11,973 bases of DNA from contig CALVAU010000116.1 in NCBI GenBank assembly GCA_944325615.1, positions 1 through 11,973 of the forward strand, given 5' to 3'. Positions 5,191 through 11,973 of this stretch are shown here, piece by piece. The DNA comes from Candidatus Gastranaerophilales bacterium (lineage in GTDB: Bacteria > Cyanobacteriota > Vampirovibrionia > Gastranaerophilales > Gastranaerophilaceae). How positions within the stretch are numbered: position 1 is the stretch's first letter; the number at the start of each line of letters is the position of its first letter. The position numbers and the translations under genes are program-made. The notes below the pieces were generated by a model. That model made no database searches. It saw only the letters and a program-made list of their open reading frames with translations, and was not told the origin of the DNA.

Positions 5191-6837
5191 ATGGACTTTC
5201 AAAAAATACTTGAGAACAAACCACTTTTGTATGGTATTATAGGCGGACTTGTAATACTGTTGGCTATCTTTACTACAATTGGCGTTGTTGTGAACAAAAA
5301 TAAAAACACTAACGGCGCAGCAAGAGTTGTAAGTGAAAAAGTTATTAAAGAACGTTTGGACCTTTTAACTACCGATAATCTAGGTAAAGCAATTGAGGTA
5401 CAAGCTCTTTTGGCAAGAGAAGGTATTATTGCAAGCAGAGAAGAAAACGGTACCAAATCAGTAATATTTTTGAAAGAATATACTGCAACCCAAAGAGATC
5501 AAGCTCTTTTAGCAATAGTTAAAAGCGGTTTGATGGATCAAAATGTAGGTTTGGAAATCTTTGATAAAGGTGATTTTACATTAACAAAAGATGATAAAAA
5601 AATTCGTCTTGCGCGTGCAATAAACGGTGAATTATCAAGATTAATAAGAAAAATTCCACCAATTGAAAATGCTTCTGTATTTATTTCAATCCCTGAACAA
5701 TCCTTATTTACTTCTATGCAAAAACCTGTAACCGCAACAGTTCAGGTAACGATTCCGGTAGGAGATAAATTGGATCCTCTAAAGGTAAAAGCTATTACAA
5801 ACCTTTTGCTAGGTAGTGTAAGCGGATTAACAACAGATAATATATCAATTACCGATACAAACGGCAATGTATATTCAAGTATGATGGATGCTGATGATCA
5901 AATGCTTGAAAAGTTGCAAGAAAATGATAAATACATGCAGCAAAAGGTAACAAGACAATTAGACAGATTAATTGGTGCCGGAAACTATACAGCTACAGTA
6001 AGTACATTCTTGCGTCAGGCTCCGATGGAAAGAACTCGTATTGAATATGATCCGAACCAAAAAACTGCCGTATCTGAACAATCATTTACAGAAGGTTTGG
6101 GGGATCAAACACGAGATACAAATAAAAATCCGAATGCAGTAAGTGTATATATTCCAAACGGTCTTGCAGCTGGCGGACAGGATTCAAGCCAAGACAGAAG
6201 TTATTCACGTTCAGCAACAGAAACGCAATACGGTGTTTCAAGAACTCAGACAAATGAATATATAAAACCTGGTGTAATAGAAGAAATTTCAATTGCAGTA
6301 ACTATGGAAAAAAGTGCAATGCCAGCTGAGACAACAGTCGAAGAGTTGAAAGAGCTTATTGCAAGATCAGCAAGCCCTAAGGCTTTGCCGGAAAATGTAA
6401 CAATTGCATTCTCAGATGCTTCTGATCTCAACTTGGCTGGTGATAGAATGGCAAATCTTCCAAAACCGGATGAAAGCGGTAATCCTTGGTGGTTGACATT
6501 AGCTCTTTGTGCAATCGGTTTGACTGTTGTGTTCAAAGTTGTTCAAAATAAATTGAGAAAAGCTCAAGAAGAACACGAACGTGAAGTCGAAAGATTGAAA
6601 CAAAAAGAAATGGAACAAGATAGATTAATTCAAGAAATGGACTCTCGTGCCGCTCAATTGACAGAACGTCAATCAGAATTGGCTAAAGGTCTATTGGAAG
6701 CTCAACAAAGAGAATATCTAGCATTGCATACAACAGATGAGCTTGTAAATGCTCTTACTAATATGTCAGCTAATATTGCAGAAGCAAATGAAGCTGATGC
6801 AGCTGACAAGATTAAGAGTTGGATAGAAGAGACATAG
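5191..6837 (+). CDS. fliF: Flagellar MS-ring protein FliF
   Basis: FliF builds the MS ring in the inner membrane, the base for rod, export gate and C ring. The 548-aa product has a first membrane helix at about 12-34, ring-building motifs at about 46-125 and 130-222 (RAINGELSRLIRKIPPIENASVFISIP and VKAITNLLLGSVSGL are classic YscJ/FliF sequence), a third ring motif with a Ser/Gln/Asn-rich collar (about 250-410), a second membrane helix at about 433-450 and a long cytoplasmic helix (452-515). Its end (DELVNALTN...ADAADKIKSWIEE) resembles the FliG-binding tail of FliF. Length is in the FliF range, about twice that of SctJ lipoproteins, and there is no lipobox. GGGGA (5182-5186) lies four bases before the ATG. 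Confidence 0.93.
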   Translation: MDFQKILENKPLLYGIIGGLVILLAIFTTIGVVVNKNKNTNGAARVVSEKVIKERLDLLTTDNLGKAIEVQALLAREGIIASREENGTKSVIFLKEYTATQRDQALLAIVKSGLMDQNVGLEIFDKGDFTLTKDDKKIRLARAINGELSRLIRKIPPIENASVFISIPEQSLFTSMQKPVTATVQVTIPVGDKLDPLKVKAITNLLLGSVSGLTTDNISITDTNGNVYSSMMDADDQMLEKLQENDKYMQQKVTRQLDRLIGAGNYTATVSTFLRQAPMERTRIEYDPNQKTAVSEQSFTEGLGDQTRDTNKNPNAVSVYIPNGLAAGGQDSSQDRSYSRSATETQYGVSRTQTNEYIKPGVIEEISIAVTMEKSAMPAETTVEELKELIARSASPKALPENVTIAFSDASDLNLAGDRMANLPKPDESGNPWWLTLALCAIGLTVVFKVVQNKLRKAQEEHEREVERLKQKEMEQDRLIQEMDSRAAQLTERQSELAKGLLEAQQREYLALHTTDELVNALTNMSANIAEANEADAADKIKSWIEET

Positions 6838-6872
6838 GTTATAAAAATAAAATTTAAGAAAAGGGAAAATTA

Positions 6873-7931
6873 ATGGCGATAAAAGGTTTTGACTTTGAAG
6901 AATTTGCAAAAAATTTAACAGCACAAGCTCAGGAACTTGTGCCGCAAGACTTTGACCAAAATCAAAAGCAATATGTTGTAAATACTTTATATAATTTTTC
7001 CCGTCTTGCTGGTGAAGCACTATACAACGACAAAGAAAGCAATTTCAATGCAGATCAGGCAATATTGATAACTCAAATTATCGCAGAGTGGTCTTATCAC
7101 AAATCTGTTGACCTTATCAAATCTGGTATCCCGCAGCAGTTTTGGGATCCGATTATGCAAAAAATTGCTTTTACCATATTTGAAATTGCAAAGCAAACCT
7201 TTAAGCAAAATCTTCCGCAAGATCAAATCCTTCCGCTCATAGAGCACCATGTCAAGAAAACTTATGAAGAAGCTATAAAAGAATTAAAGACAAAAAATTT
7301 AATCAATGATGCATTGATGGATAAAGCAATTAAGCAATCAAACATTGATGCTATGATGCAGCAAATGCAGGAAAATCAAGATGTTACTCCTCAGGAAGCC
7401 GCAGTGGCCGCTCAAAAACAGAGTGCTCCGGTGAAACCTGCTCCCGCAAATACCCCTGCTCCTGTATCAGGAGGAGTTCCAGATGCTCCGATAGATATGT
7501 CTAAGCCTATCGAAAAATATAAACCGCCAAAATTATTGAAACTTGTAGCCGTTGCTCTATTGCTAAAGCGTGTAACAGATGACAGAGTTCAAGCTATTTT
7601 AAATAATTTTGAGCAAGATGATGCAGGTACAGTGCTAAGATATATGTATGTGGATAATCTTGAAGAAAAGGTTGATCCTTCGGTTACAATGAGAGTGCTT
7701 CAAGATATTGGTAAAAATTTGCCTTCCGCAACAGAAGTTAACACAAAATTGCTTGTAGATAAAGTTAAAGCGACAGCATCAATGATGGATAGACAAAAGC
7801 TGGAATCAATGGTACAGCTTGAAAGACCTAATGTTAGAAGATTTGTTTTTAATGCGTTGGAAGGTGAATTTTATAAAATGCCCCCGAGAGTTGCTGCAGT
7901 TATTGCCTCACACTTAGAACATAGTGTATAA
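6873..7931 (+). CDS. Divergent FliG-like protein at the fliG position (352 aa)
   Basis: It lies between fliF and fliH, where fliG, the C-ring switch protein that binds the FliF tail, is normally found. It is not a canonical FliG. Residues 1-165 are a helical domain not recognised (YVVNTLYNFSRLAGEAL, ILITQIIAEWSYHKSVDLI), followed by an Ala/Pro/Gln linker (about 170-218). The C-terminal half (LLKLVAVALLLKRVTDDRVQAILNNFEQDDAGTVLRYM, then VDPSVTMRVLQDI) has the pattern of the FliG N-terminal ARM-like module. The end reads RPNVRRFVFNALEGEFYKMPPRVAAVIASHL. The charged torque helix of FliG_C is not seen. There is no signal peptide or membrane segment. Inferred role: a C-ring or sorting-platform adaptor binding FliF. 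AAGGGA (6861-6866) supports the start. The FliG relation is moderate, based on pattern and position. Confidence 0.6.
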   Translation: MAIKGFDFEEFAKNLTAQAQELVPQDFDQNQKQYVVNTLYNFSRLAGEALYNDKESNFNADQAILITQIIAEWSYHKSVDLIKSGIPQQFWDPIMQKIAFTIFEIAKQTFKQNLPQDQILPLIEHHVKKTYEEAIKELKTKNLINDALMDKAIKQSNIDAMMQQMQENQDVTPQEAAVAAQKQSAPVKPAPANTPAPVSGGVPDAPIDMSKPIEKYKPPKLLKLVAVALLLKRVTDDRVQAILNNFEQDDAGTVLRYMYVDNLEEKVDPSVTMRVLQDIGKNLPSATEVNTKLLVDKVKATASMMDRQKLESMVQLERPNVRRFVFNALEGEFYKMPPRVAAVIASHLEHSV

Positions 7932-7943
7932 TATAATTAAATC

Positions 7944-8765
7944 ATGATTATAAAACGAAAAACTGTCAGAAAACCTGAAATTTCCGGGGAGGAAAGAGTT
8001 GAAATTCAGCAAGCGGCGGAAGATGTAGCTTTTGAGCCGTTGCCTTTTGCTGAGGAAATTTCTGAAGATAATGATTTTGAAATGGATTCTATTCCTGTTT
8101 CTGACGAGCCTTTAAAAGAGCCTGCACCTGCTGAAATTGTAAAAACTCCGGAGCCAGAAGAAATAGATTTGTTTAATCTTGATAATATAGATTTTAAACA
8201 GCGTCAAGAACGCCGCAGAGGTGACAGACGCAGAGGTTTTCGCAGAGTTGATGATAGAAATTTAATCTCCCGTGCAAGAGAAGAAGCTGATAGTATAAGA
8301 GAAGCTGCGAATAAAGAAGGCTATCAAGAGGGGATTAATCGTGCAGCTGAGGATATTTTACAGGTCAAAGAAAGTTTAAAAGAGTTTTTGAAAGCTCCTC
8401 AGGAAGTTTTTGAATATATTGCACCGGATATTTTGGAAATAAGCCTTGAAATAGCTCAAAAAATTATTAAAGATGAAGTAACACAAAATCCGCAAATTGT
8501 ACTTGACAAAATTACGGAAATTCTAAAAACTCTTTCAAAAGAAGAGCCAAAAGTTACGATTAGGGTAAATCCATCACAATTAAGTATTGCCAAACAGGCA
8601 GTTCCGGCGATGTTGGAAACGGCAGGGCTGGAAGCTAAAATTGTGGTATTACCTGATGAAACAGTTACGGAAGGTGGATGTATCATAAGTACGAATAACG
8701 GTGTAATTGATGCGACAATTGAAAGTCAAATTGCAATAATTAAGGAGGCATTGAAAGAAGTATAA
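7944..8765 (+). CDS. fliH: Flagellar export regulator FliH (FliH/SctL family)
   Basis: FliH/SctL proteins form the peripheral stalk that holds the export ATPase FliI at the cytoplasmic face. The 273-aa product has an acidic, Pro/Glu-rich N-terminus (about 15-85), an Arg-rich stretch (QERRRGDRRRGFRR, 88-101), a helix with REEADSIREAANKEGYQEGINRAAED typical of FliH, then the C-terminal ATPase-E-like domain (about 155-273) ending in ETVTEGGCIISTNNGVIDATIESQ, matching the family GGCri.t..G.iDa.ie.Ql. There is no signal peptide. The start has no clear ribosome binding site; with only 12 nt after the previous stop, coupling is likely. The stop overlaps the flhA start (TAATG). The cognate FliI gene is not in this window. 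Confidence 0.87.
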   Translation: MIIKRKTVRKPEISGEERVEIQQAAEDVAFEPLPFAEEISEDNDFEMDSIPVSDEPLKEPAPAEIVKTPEPEEIDLFNLDNIDFKQRQERRRGDRRRGFRRVDDRNLISRAREEADSIREAANKEGYQEGINRAAEDILQVKESLKEFLKAPQEVFEYIAPDILEISLEIAQKIIKDEVTQNPQIVLDKITEILKTLSKEEPKVTIRVNPSQLSIAKQAVPAMLETAGLEAKIVVLPDETVTEGGCIISTNNGVIDATIESQIAIIKEALKEV

Positions 8766-10867
8766 TGGCACAGGCTCAAGGTTCAGCTGGAGGTACAAAT
8801 TTAAGCGAAGTCGTAATGGCGATATTCGTTCTGTTGTTAATTGTACTTTTGCTGGTAGAATTACCAAACTGGGTTGTAAACGTGTCTATTTGTTTAAATA
8901 TAACACTCGGTGTTGTATTATTGATGATTTCTTTGTACGTAAGAAAAACTCTTGAATTAGCATCATTCCCGTCTATTATTCTTATCGGTACAATGTTTAG
9001 ATTGGTATTATCAATCGCATCTACAAGGTTGATTTTGTCAAAAGGTGAGGCCGGTGAAGTAATCCATGCTTTCGGTACTTTCGTTACCGGTGGTAATATG
9101 GTTGTCGGTGGTGTTATATTCTTGATTATCACAGTTGTACAGTTTATGGTAATCACTAAAGGTGCTGAACGTATCGCAGAAGTTGCAGCAAGGTTTGCAT
9201 TGGATGCGATGCCAGGTAAACAAATGACAATTGATGCTGATTTCAATGCAGGATTGATTTCACCGGAAGAAGCAACGCAAAAACGTGAAGACTTGCAAAG
9301 AGAGTCAAACTTATTCGGTTCTATGGATGGTGCGATGAAGTTCGTAAAAGGGGATACTATTGCAGGTATCATCATCGTATTAATCAATATTATAGGCGGT
9401 TTGTGTGTCGGATGTTTAATGGATCAAATGCCTATTGCTGATGCGGTAAATAAATATACTATTTTGACAATTGGTGACGGTCTTGCATCTCAATTACCAT
9501 CACTTTTGATGTCAATTGCTGCCGGTGTATTTATGACTCGAGCTTCAGCTGCTAATTCTTTAGGTACTGATTTTACGGCTCAAATTAAAAGCAAACCGAA
9601 TGCTTTATTCTTAGCTTCAGGCTTCTTGTTATTCCTTGCATTTACAGGTCATACTTGGTTTTGGCAAGGTACAGGCTTACCGTTTTTACCGTTTTTCTTA
9701 TTTGCGATAGGACTTGGTATCACAGGATTTTCAACTCTTATTAATGCTGATGTCCAATCTCAATTGGGACAATTGGAAAGCGTTCGTCAAAATATGCAGG
9801 ATTTGGTTAACCCGAATAGGATGTATGAACGTTTGGGTGTAGATATCTTAAGTTTGCAAGTAGGATCTAATCTTCTTGTAATTGCCGATCCTGATCAGGA
9901 AGGTCAATTACTTGCTAAAATTGCAGCTCTTCGTCAAAGAGTTACTGACGAGCTTGGATATATTTTGCCAAACATAAGAATTATGGATTCTTCAGCTTTG
10001 GATGCAAACGAGTATATGCTTCAAATTCGTGGTAATACGGTTGATACAGGATATGTATATCCGGGAAGACTTATGGTTATTGCAGATCAGTGGGATTCTG
10101 TAAAAAAAGAAGTTCCGCAAGATGCAATTATCGGTATCGATCCAACTTATCAAACTCAAGCTTATTGGATTACGCCTGATGATGCTAAGACAGCTCGTTC
10201 AGTTTCGGCTTTTGATTCTACCGATGTAATTGTTAATCACTTGCAAGAATGTGTAAGAAAACACGTTGATGAAGTAATGATGAAAACTGATGTACTTAAG
10301 TTAATGGAACTTGTAAGATCTCAGGATCCAACACTTGTTAATGATTTGGTACCGACAATTATTTCGACAAGTGATTTGCGTAAGATATTTGTTAACTTAA
10401 TTAGAGAAAAAGTTTCCATAAAAGATATCATGTTTATTTTTGAAAGATTGTGCGACTATGCAAGATTTTCAAAAGAGCCTGATATTCTTTCAGAACGTTT
10501 GAGAGCGGCTTTAGGACGTCAAATTTGTCTTTCTAATGTTGAAGATGACAAGGTATTATATGCCTTGACGCTTTCACCAGAATGGGAAAAAACTTTGGAT
10601 GACAGTTGTCAAAGAACTGAGCTTGGAACTATGTTCCTTCTAAATCCAATGCAGGTGCAGGAATTAATAGAAACAACAGCCTCTACTATAATGAGGGCTA
10701 ACCAGGCTTGCGGTAGAACTCCTGTAATTCTATGTTCACCAAGAATAAGATTGCCTTTGTATCAGCTTTTGGAAAGACATATCCCGGCTATTGTTGTAAT
10801 TTCTTATTCTGAGCTCATTACTGATATTAAAGTTGAAGCTGTCGATACTATCGGTGAAAGCTATTAG
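8765..10867 (+). CDS. flhA: Type III export gate protein FlhA (FlhA/SctV family)
   Basis: FlhA forms the nonameric export gate in the inner membrane; its cytoplasmic ring receives substrates and chaperones. The 700-aa product is full length. The N-terminal half has about eight membrane helices (first at about 16-32 and 36-58) with the FHIPEP-family core: ASFPSIILIGTMFRLVLSIASTRL (67-89), FVTGGN, FALDAMPGKQMTIDADFNAGLI (144-165) and GSMDGAMKFVKGD (185-197). The cytoplasmic domain (about 330-700) includes NLIREKVSIKDIMFIFERLCDYA. The GSMDGAMKFVKGD segment is slightly closer to SctV than to most FlhA as remembered, but FliE and full-length FliF next door argue for the flagellar type. AAGGAGG (8742-8748) is 16 bases from ATG 8765, unusually far, so coupling through the TAATG overlap probably matters. 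Confidence 0.93.
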   Translation: MAQAQGSAGGTNLSEVVMAIFVLLLIVLLLVELPNWVVNVSICLNITLGVVLLMISLYVRKTLELASFPSIILIGTMFRLVLSIASTRLILSKGEAGEVIHAFGTFVTGGNMVVGGVIFLIITVVQFMVITKGAERIAEVAARFALDAMPGKQMTIDADFNAGLISPEEATQKREDLQRESNLFGSMDGAMKFVKGDTIAGIIIVLINIIGGLCVGCLMDQMPIADAVNKYTILTIGDGLASQLPSLLMSIAAGVFMTRASAANSLGTDFTAQIKSKPNALFLASGFLLFLAFTGHTWFWQGTGLPFLPFFLFAIGLGITGFSTLINADVQSQLGQLESVRQNMQDLVNPNRMYERLGVDILSLQVGSNLLVIADPDQEGQLLAKIAALRQRVTDELGYILPNIRIMDSSALDANEYMLQIRGNTVDTGYVYPGRLMVIADQWDSVKKEVPQDAIIGIDPTYQTQAYWITPDDAKTARSVSAFDSTDVIVNHLQECVRKHVDEVMMKTDVLKLMELVRSQDPTLVNDLVPTIISTSDLRKIFVNLIREKVSIKDIMFIFERLCDYARFSKEPDILSERLRAALGRQICLSNVEDDKVLYALTLSPEWEKTLDDSCQRTELGTMFLLNPMQVQELIETTASTIMRANQACGRTPVILCSPRIRLPLYQLLERHIPAIVVISYSELITDIKVEAVDTIGESY

Positions 10868-10875
10868 GTAAATTG

Positions 10876-11100
10876 ATGAAAAAGTTTATTTTATTTTTGA
10901 TTGGTATTTATCAAAAAATTTCAAAATATACTCCTGCAACTTGTCGGTTTTATCCGACATGCTCAGAATATACTCGTCAAGCTATCATAAAATATGGCGT
11001 AATAAAGGGCGGTTGGTTAGGTATTAAAAGAATATGCAGATGTCATCCTTTCAATGAAGGCGGATATGATCCTTTGCCTGATTTGGATGAAAAACATTAA
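10876..11100 (+). CDS. yidD: Membrane protein insertion efficiency factor YidD
   Basis: YidD is a small, membrane-associated protein that helps the YidC/Sec route insert inner-membrane proteins. The 74-aa product has an amphipathic N-terminus (MKKFILFLIGIYQKISKY) and the full family pattern: ATCRFYPTCSEYTRQAI (Cys23, Cys29), GGWLGIKRICRCHPFNEGGYDPLPD (Cys56, His57, Pro58). ATG 10876 is chosen over the adjacent in-frame TTG 10873; a weak AGG (10866-10868) overlaps the flhA stop. It follows flhA by 8 nt, so it is probably the last gene of the operon. The usual neighbours of yidD (rnpA, yidC, rpmH) are absent, so this is an uncommon context. Confidence 0.93.
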   Translation: MKKFILFLIGIYQKISKYTPATCRFYPTCSEYTRQAIIKYGVIKGGWLGIKRICRCHPFNEGGYDPLPDLDEKH

Positions 11101-11104
11101 AGCA

Positions 11105-11120
11105 GATTAATTATTTAATC
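11105..11120. terminator. Weak bidirectional hairpin between yidD and the AsmA-like gene
   Basis: GATTAA (11105-11110), TTAT, TTAATC (11115-11120) form a perfect but AT-only-rich six-base stem over the 10-nt gap between two convergent stop codons, including the stop of the leftward gene. There is no long T-run, so its terminator function is doubtful. Confidence 0.3.
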
Positions 11121-11973
11121 CATTTGAAACTTCTTACGTAATTGTTTCCGTTAATATCTCCGAAGATTTCTGCATTGAATATTCTGTATGTATTTTGCAT
11201 ACCATAATTCGGAATTTTGTTGATTTCAGCCATTGTCTCAGGATCAAGTTCGTTTTTGTTAATCCAAGGTATTGTATTTAAAAGAGTATTTAACGATACG
11301 TTTTTAACTTTTCCGAATACGTTTGTTATGTTGTTAGAAAGTGTTCCATATACTTTCATATCAGCCATTGCGTTTGAAAATTTATATGTTCCTTTCAAAT
11401 ACATATTTAGGTCTTTTCCGTTAGAATATACATTTATATTTTGGGCAATTCCGTTTTCTATATGAATATTGCCGCTGATGCTGTCAAATTCTCCTGTTTT
11501 TAACGGGGTAATTAGATCAATAATGCTATTGATAGAAAGCCCTGTAATTCCGCCTTTGATAAGGTTTCCGGCTTTCAATAGGTATTCAAGAGAACCTAGT
11601 TTTGGCATTTTACCTTCAGCTACAATAAAATAGCTATTGCCTGATAGGGTATCCATACAGCTTTGCTGACTTTTTGCATCACAGCTGAGTGCTACGTTTC
11701 CTGTGATTGAGCCATAAATTTGGTTATGCAGATCAAATAACGCTTCTGTCATTATTTGGGCATTGGAATTTTTCATATTTACTATTGTATCAATTCTGTT
11801 TGTTATGAAATCGTATTTTAAAGTCCCGTCAACTAGACCTTCTGCAAGTTTGAATTGGAAATTCTTAACATCAAGAAGCATTTTTTCATTAAAGCTTAAG
11901 TTTGTTATAAAATCTTCTGCACTAATATTTTTAACTTTGATAGTATCAGCGGCTATTTCTGCATTTTGGATTA
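11111..11973 (-). CDS. AsmA-like protein, C-terminal part (gene runs off the right edge)
   Basis: The frame is open from the right edge to the TAA at 11113-11111; there is no stop upstream of the internal Met at 11881, so the real start lies outside the window. The 286 residues seen are beta-rich with repeated patterns such as IYGSITGNVALSC, GSLEYLLKAGNLIKGGITGLSINSIIDLITPLKTGEFDSISGNIHIENGIAQNINVYS and YLKGTYKFSNAMADMKVYGTLSNNITNVFGKVKNVSLNTLL. This is the pattern of the C-terminal region of AsmA/YhdP-type proteins, large envelope proteins with an N-terminal membrane helix linked to lipid transport between membranes. That implies a diderm cell. The family assignment is by pattern and the N-terminal anchor cannot be seen. 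It is convergent with yidD, 10 bases apart. Confidence 0.65.
   Translation of the reverse strand, partial: IQNAEIAADTIKVKNISAEDFITNLSFNEKMLLDVKNFQFKLAEGLVDGTLKYDFITNRIDTIVNMKNSNAQIMTEALFDLHNQIYGSITGNVALSCDAKSQQSCMDTLSGNSYFIVAEGKMPKLGSLEYLLKAGNLIKGGITGLSINSIIDLITPLKTGEFDSISGNIHIENGIAQNINVYSNGKDLNMYLKGTYKFSNAMADMKVYGTLSNNITNVFGKVKNVSLNTLLNTIPWINKNELDPETMAEINKIPNYGMQNTYRIFNAEIFGDINGNNYVRSFKWIK

Noticed and set aside
5191..6837. Assignment of the ring protein as an injectisome SctJ lipoprotein
   Set aside because: At 548 residues with two membrane helices, no lipobox and a long cytoplasmic tail, it is FliF in type.
8776..9387. A 203-codon open frame on the minus strand inside flhA
   Set aside because: It is antisense to the strongly conserved membrane half of FlhA, has no ribosome binding site or family resemblance, and is explained as a shadow of the real gene.
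1..11973. CRISPR arrays, tRNA or rRNA genes, insertion sequences, phage genes
   Set aside because: No regularly spaced repeats, no cloverleaf with tRNA consensus bases, and no transposase or integrase motifs were seen in reading both strands.

Overview
The window is AT-rich DNA with tightly packed bacterial genes. Its core is a six-gene rightward operon for a flagellar-type type III export machine: fliE, fliF, a divergent FliG-like gene, fliH, flhA, then yidD. The style fits an uncultured gut bacterium of the Gastranaerophilales/Vampirovibrionia group (non-photosynthetic relatives of cyanobacteria). That placement is an inference from overall gene character (low G+C, a divergent basal-body set, an AsmA-like protein) and was not tested by any search.

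Layout. Positions 1-241 hold what may be the last codons of an upstream gene and a leader with inverted repeats. Positions 242-854 carry two small co-directional genes of unknown function, the second a coiled-coil protein. A leftward coiled-coil gene (857-1495) converges on them and has its own good sigma70-type promoter. A PurH-like gene (1668-3104) is transcribed divergently from it. The 310-base gap 3105-3414 carries a strong candidate small RNA gene on the minus strand: a perfect TTGACA-17-TATAAT promoter, about 170 nt without any ATG, several hairpins, and a hairpin plus seven T as terminator. Next come an XRE-type regulator (3415-4092) and a dCMP deaminase-family gene (4161-4610) that ends in a clear intrinsic terminator. 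The export operon follows (4785-11100), with gaps of 58, 35 and 12 nt, a 1-nt overlap and 8 nt. The window closes with a leftward, 5'-truncated AsmA-like gene (11111 to the right edge).

How the genes work together. FliE, the FliF MS ring, FlhA (export gate) and FliH (ATPase regulator) are parts of one membrane-embedded export apparatus. The gene at the usual fliG position encodes a non-canonical protein whose C-terminal half resembles a FliG ARM-like module, while FliF keeps a tail that looks able to bind FliG. No FliI ATPase, FliP/Q/R or FlhB gene lies in the window. YidD may assist membrane protein insertion. The PurH-like and dCMP deaminase genes belong to nucleotide metabolism and seem unrelated to export.

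The two points most worth following up are the minus-strand small RNA at 3127-3299 and the PurH-like protein, which lacks the segment carrying the IMP cyclohydrolase catalytic motif.
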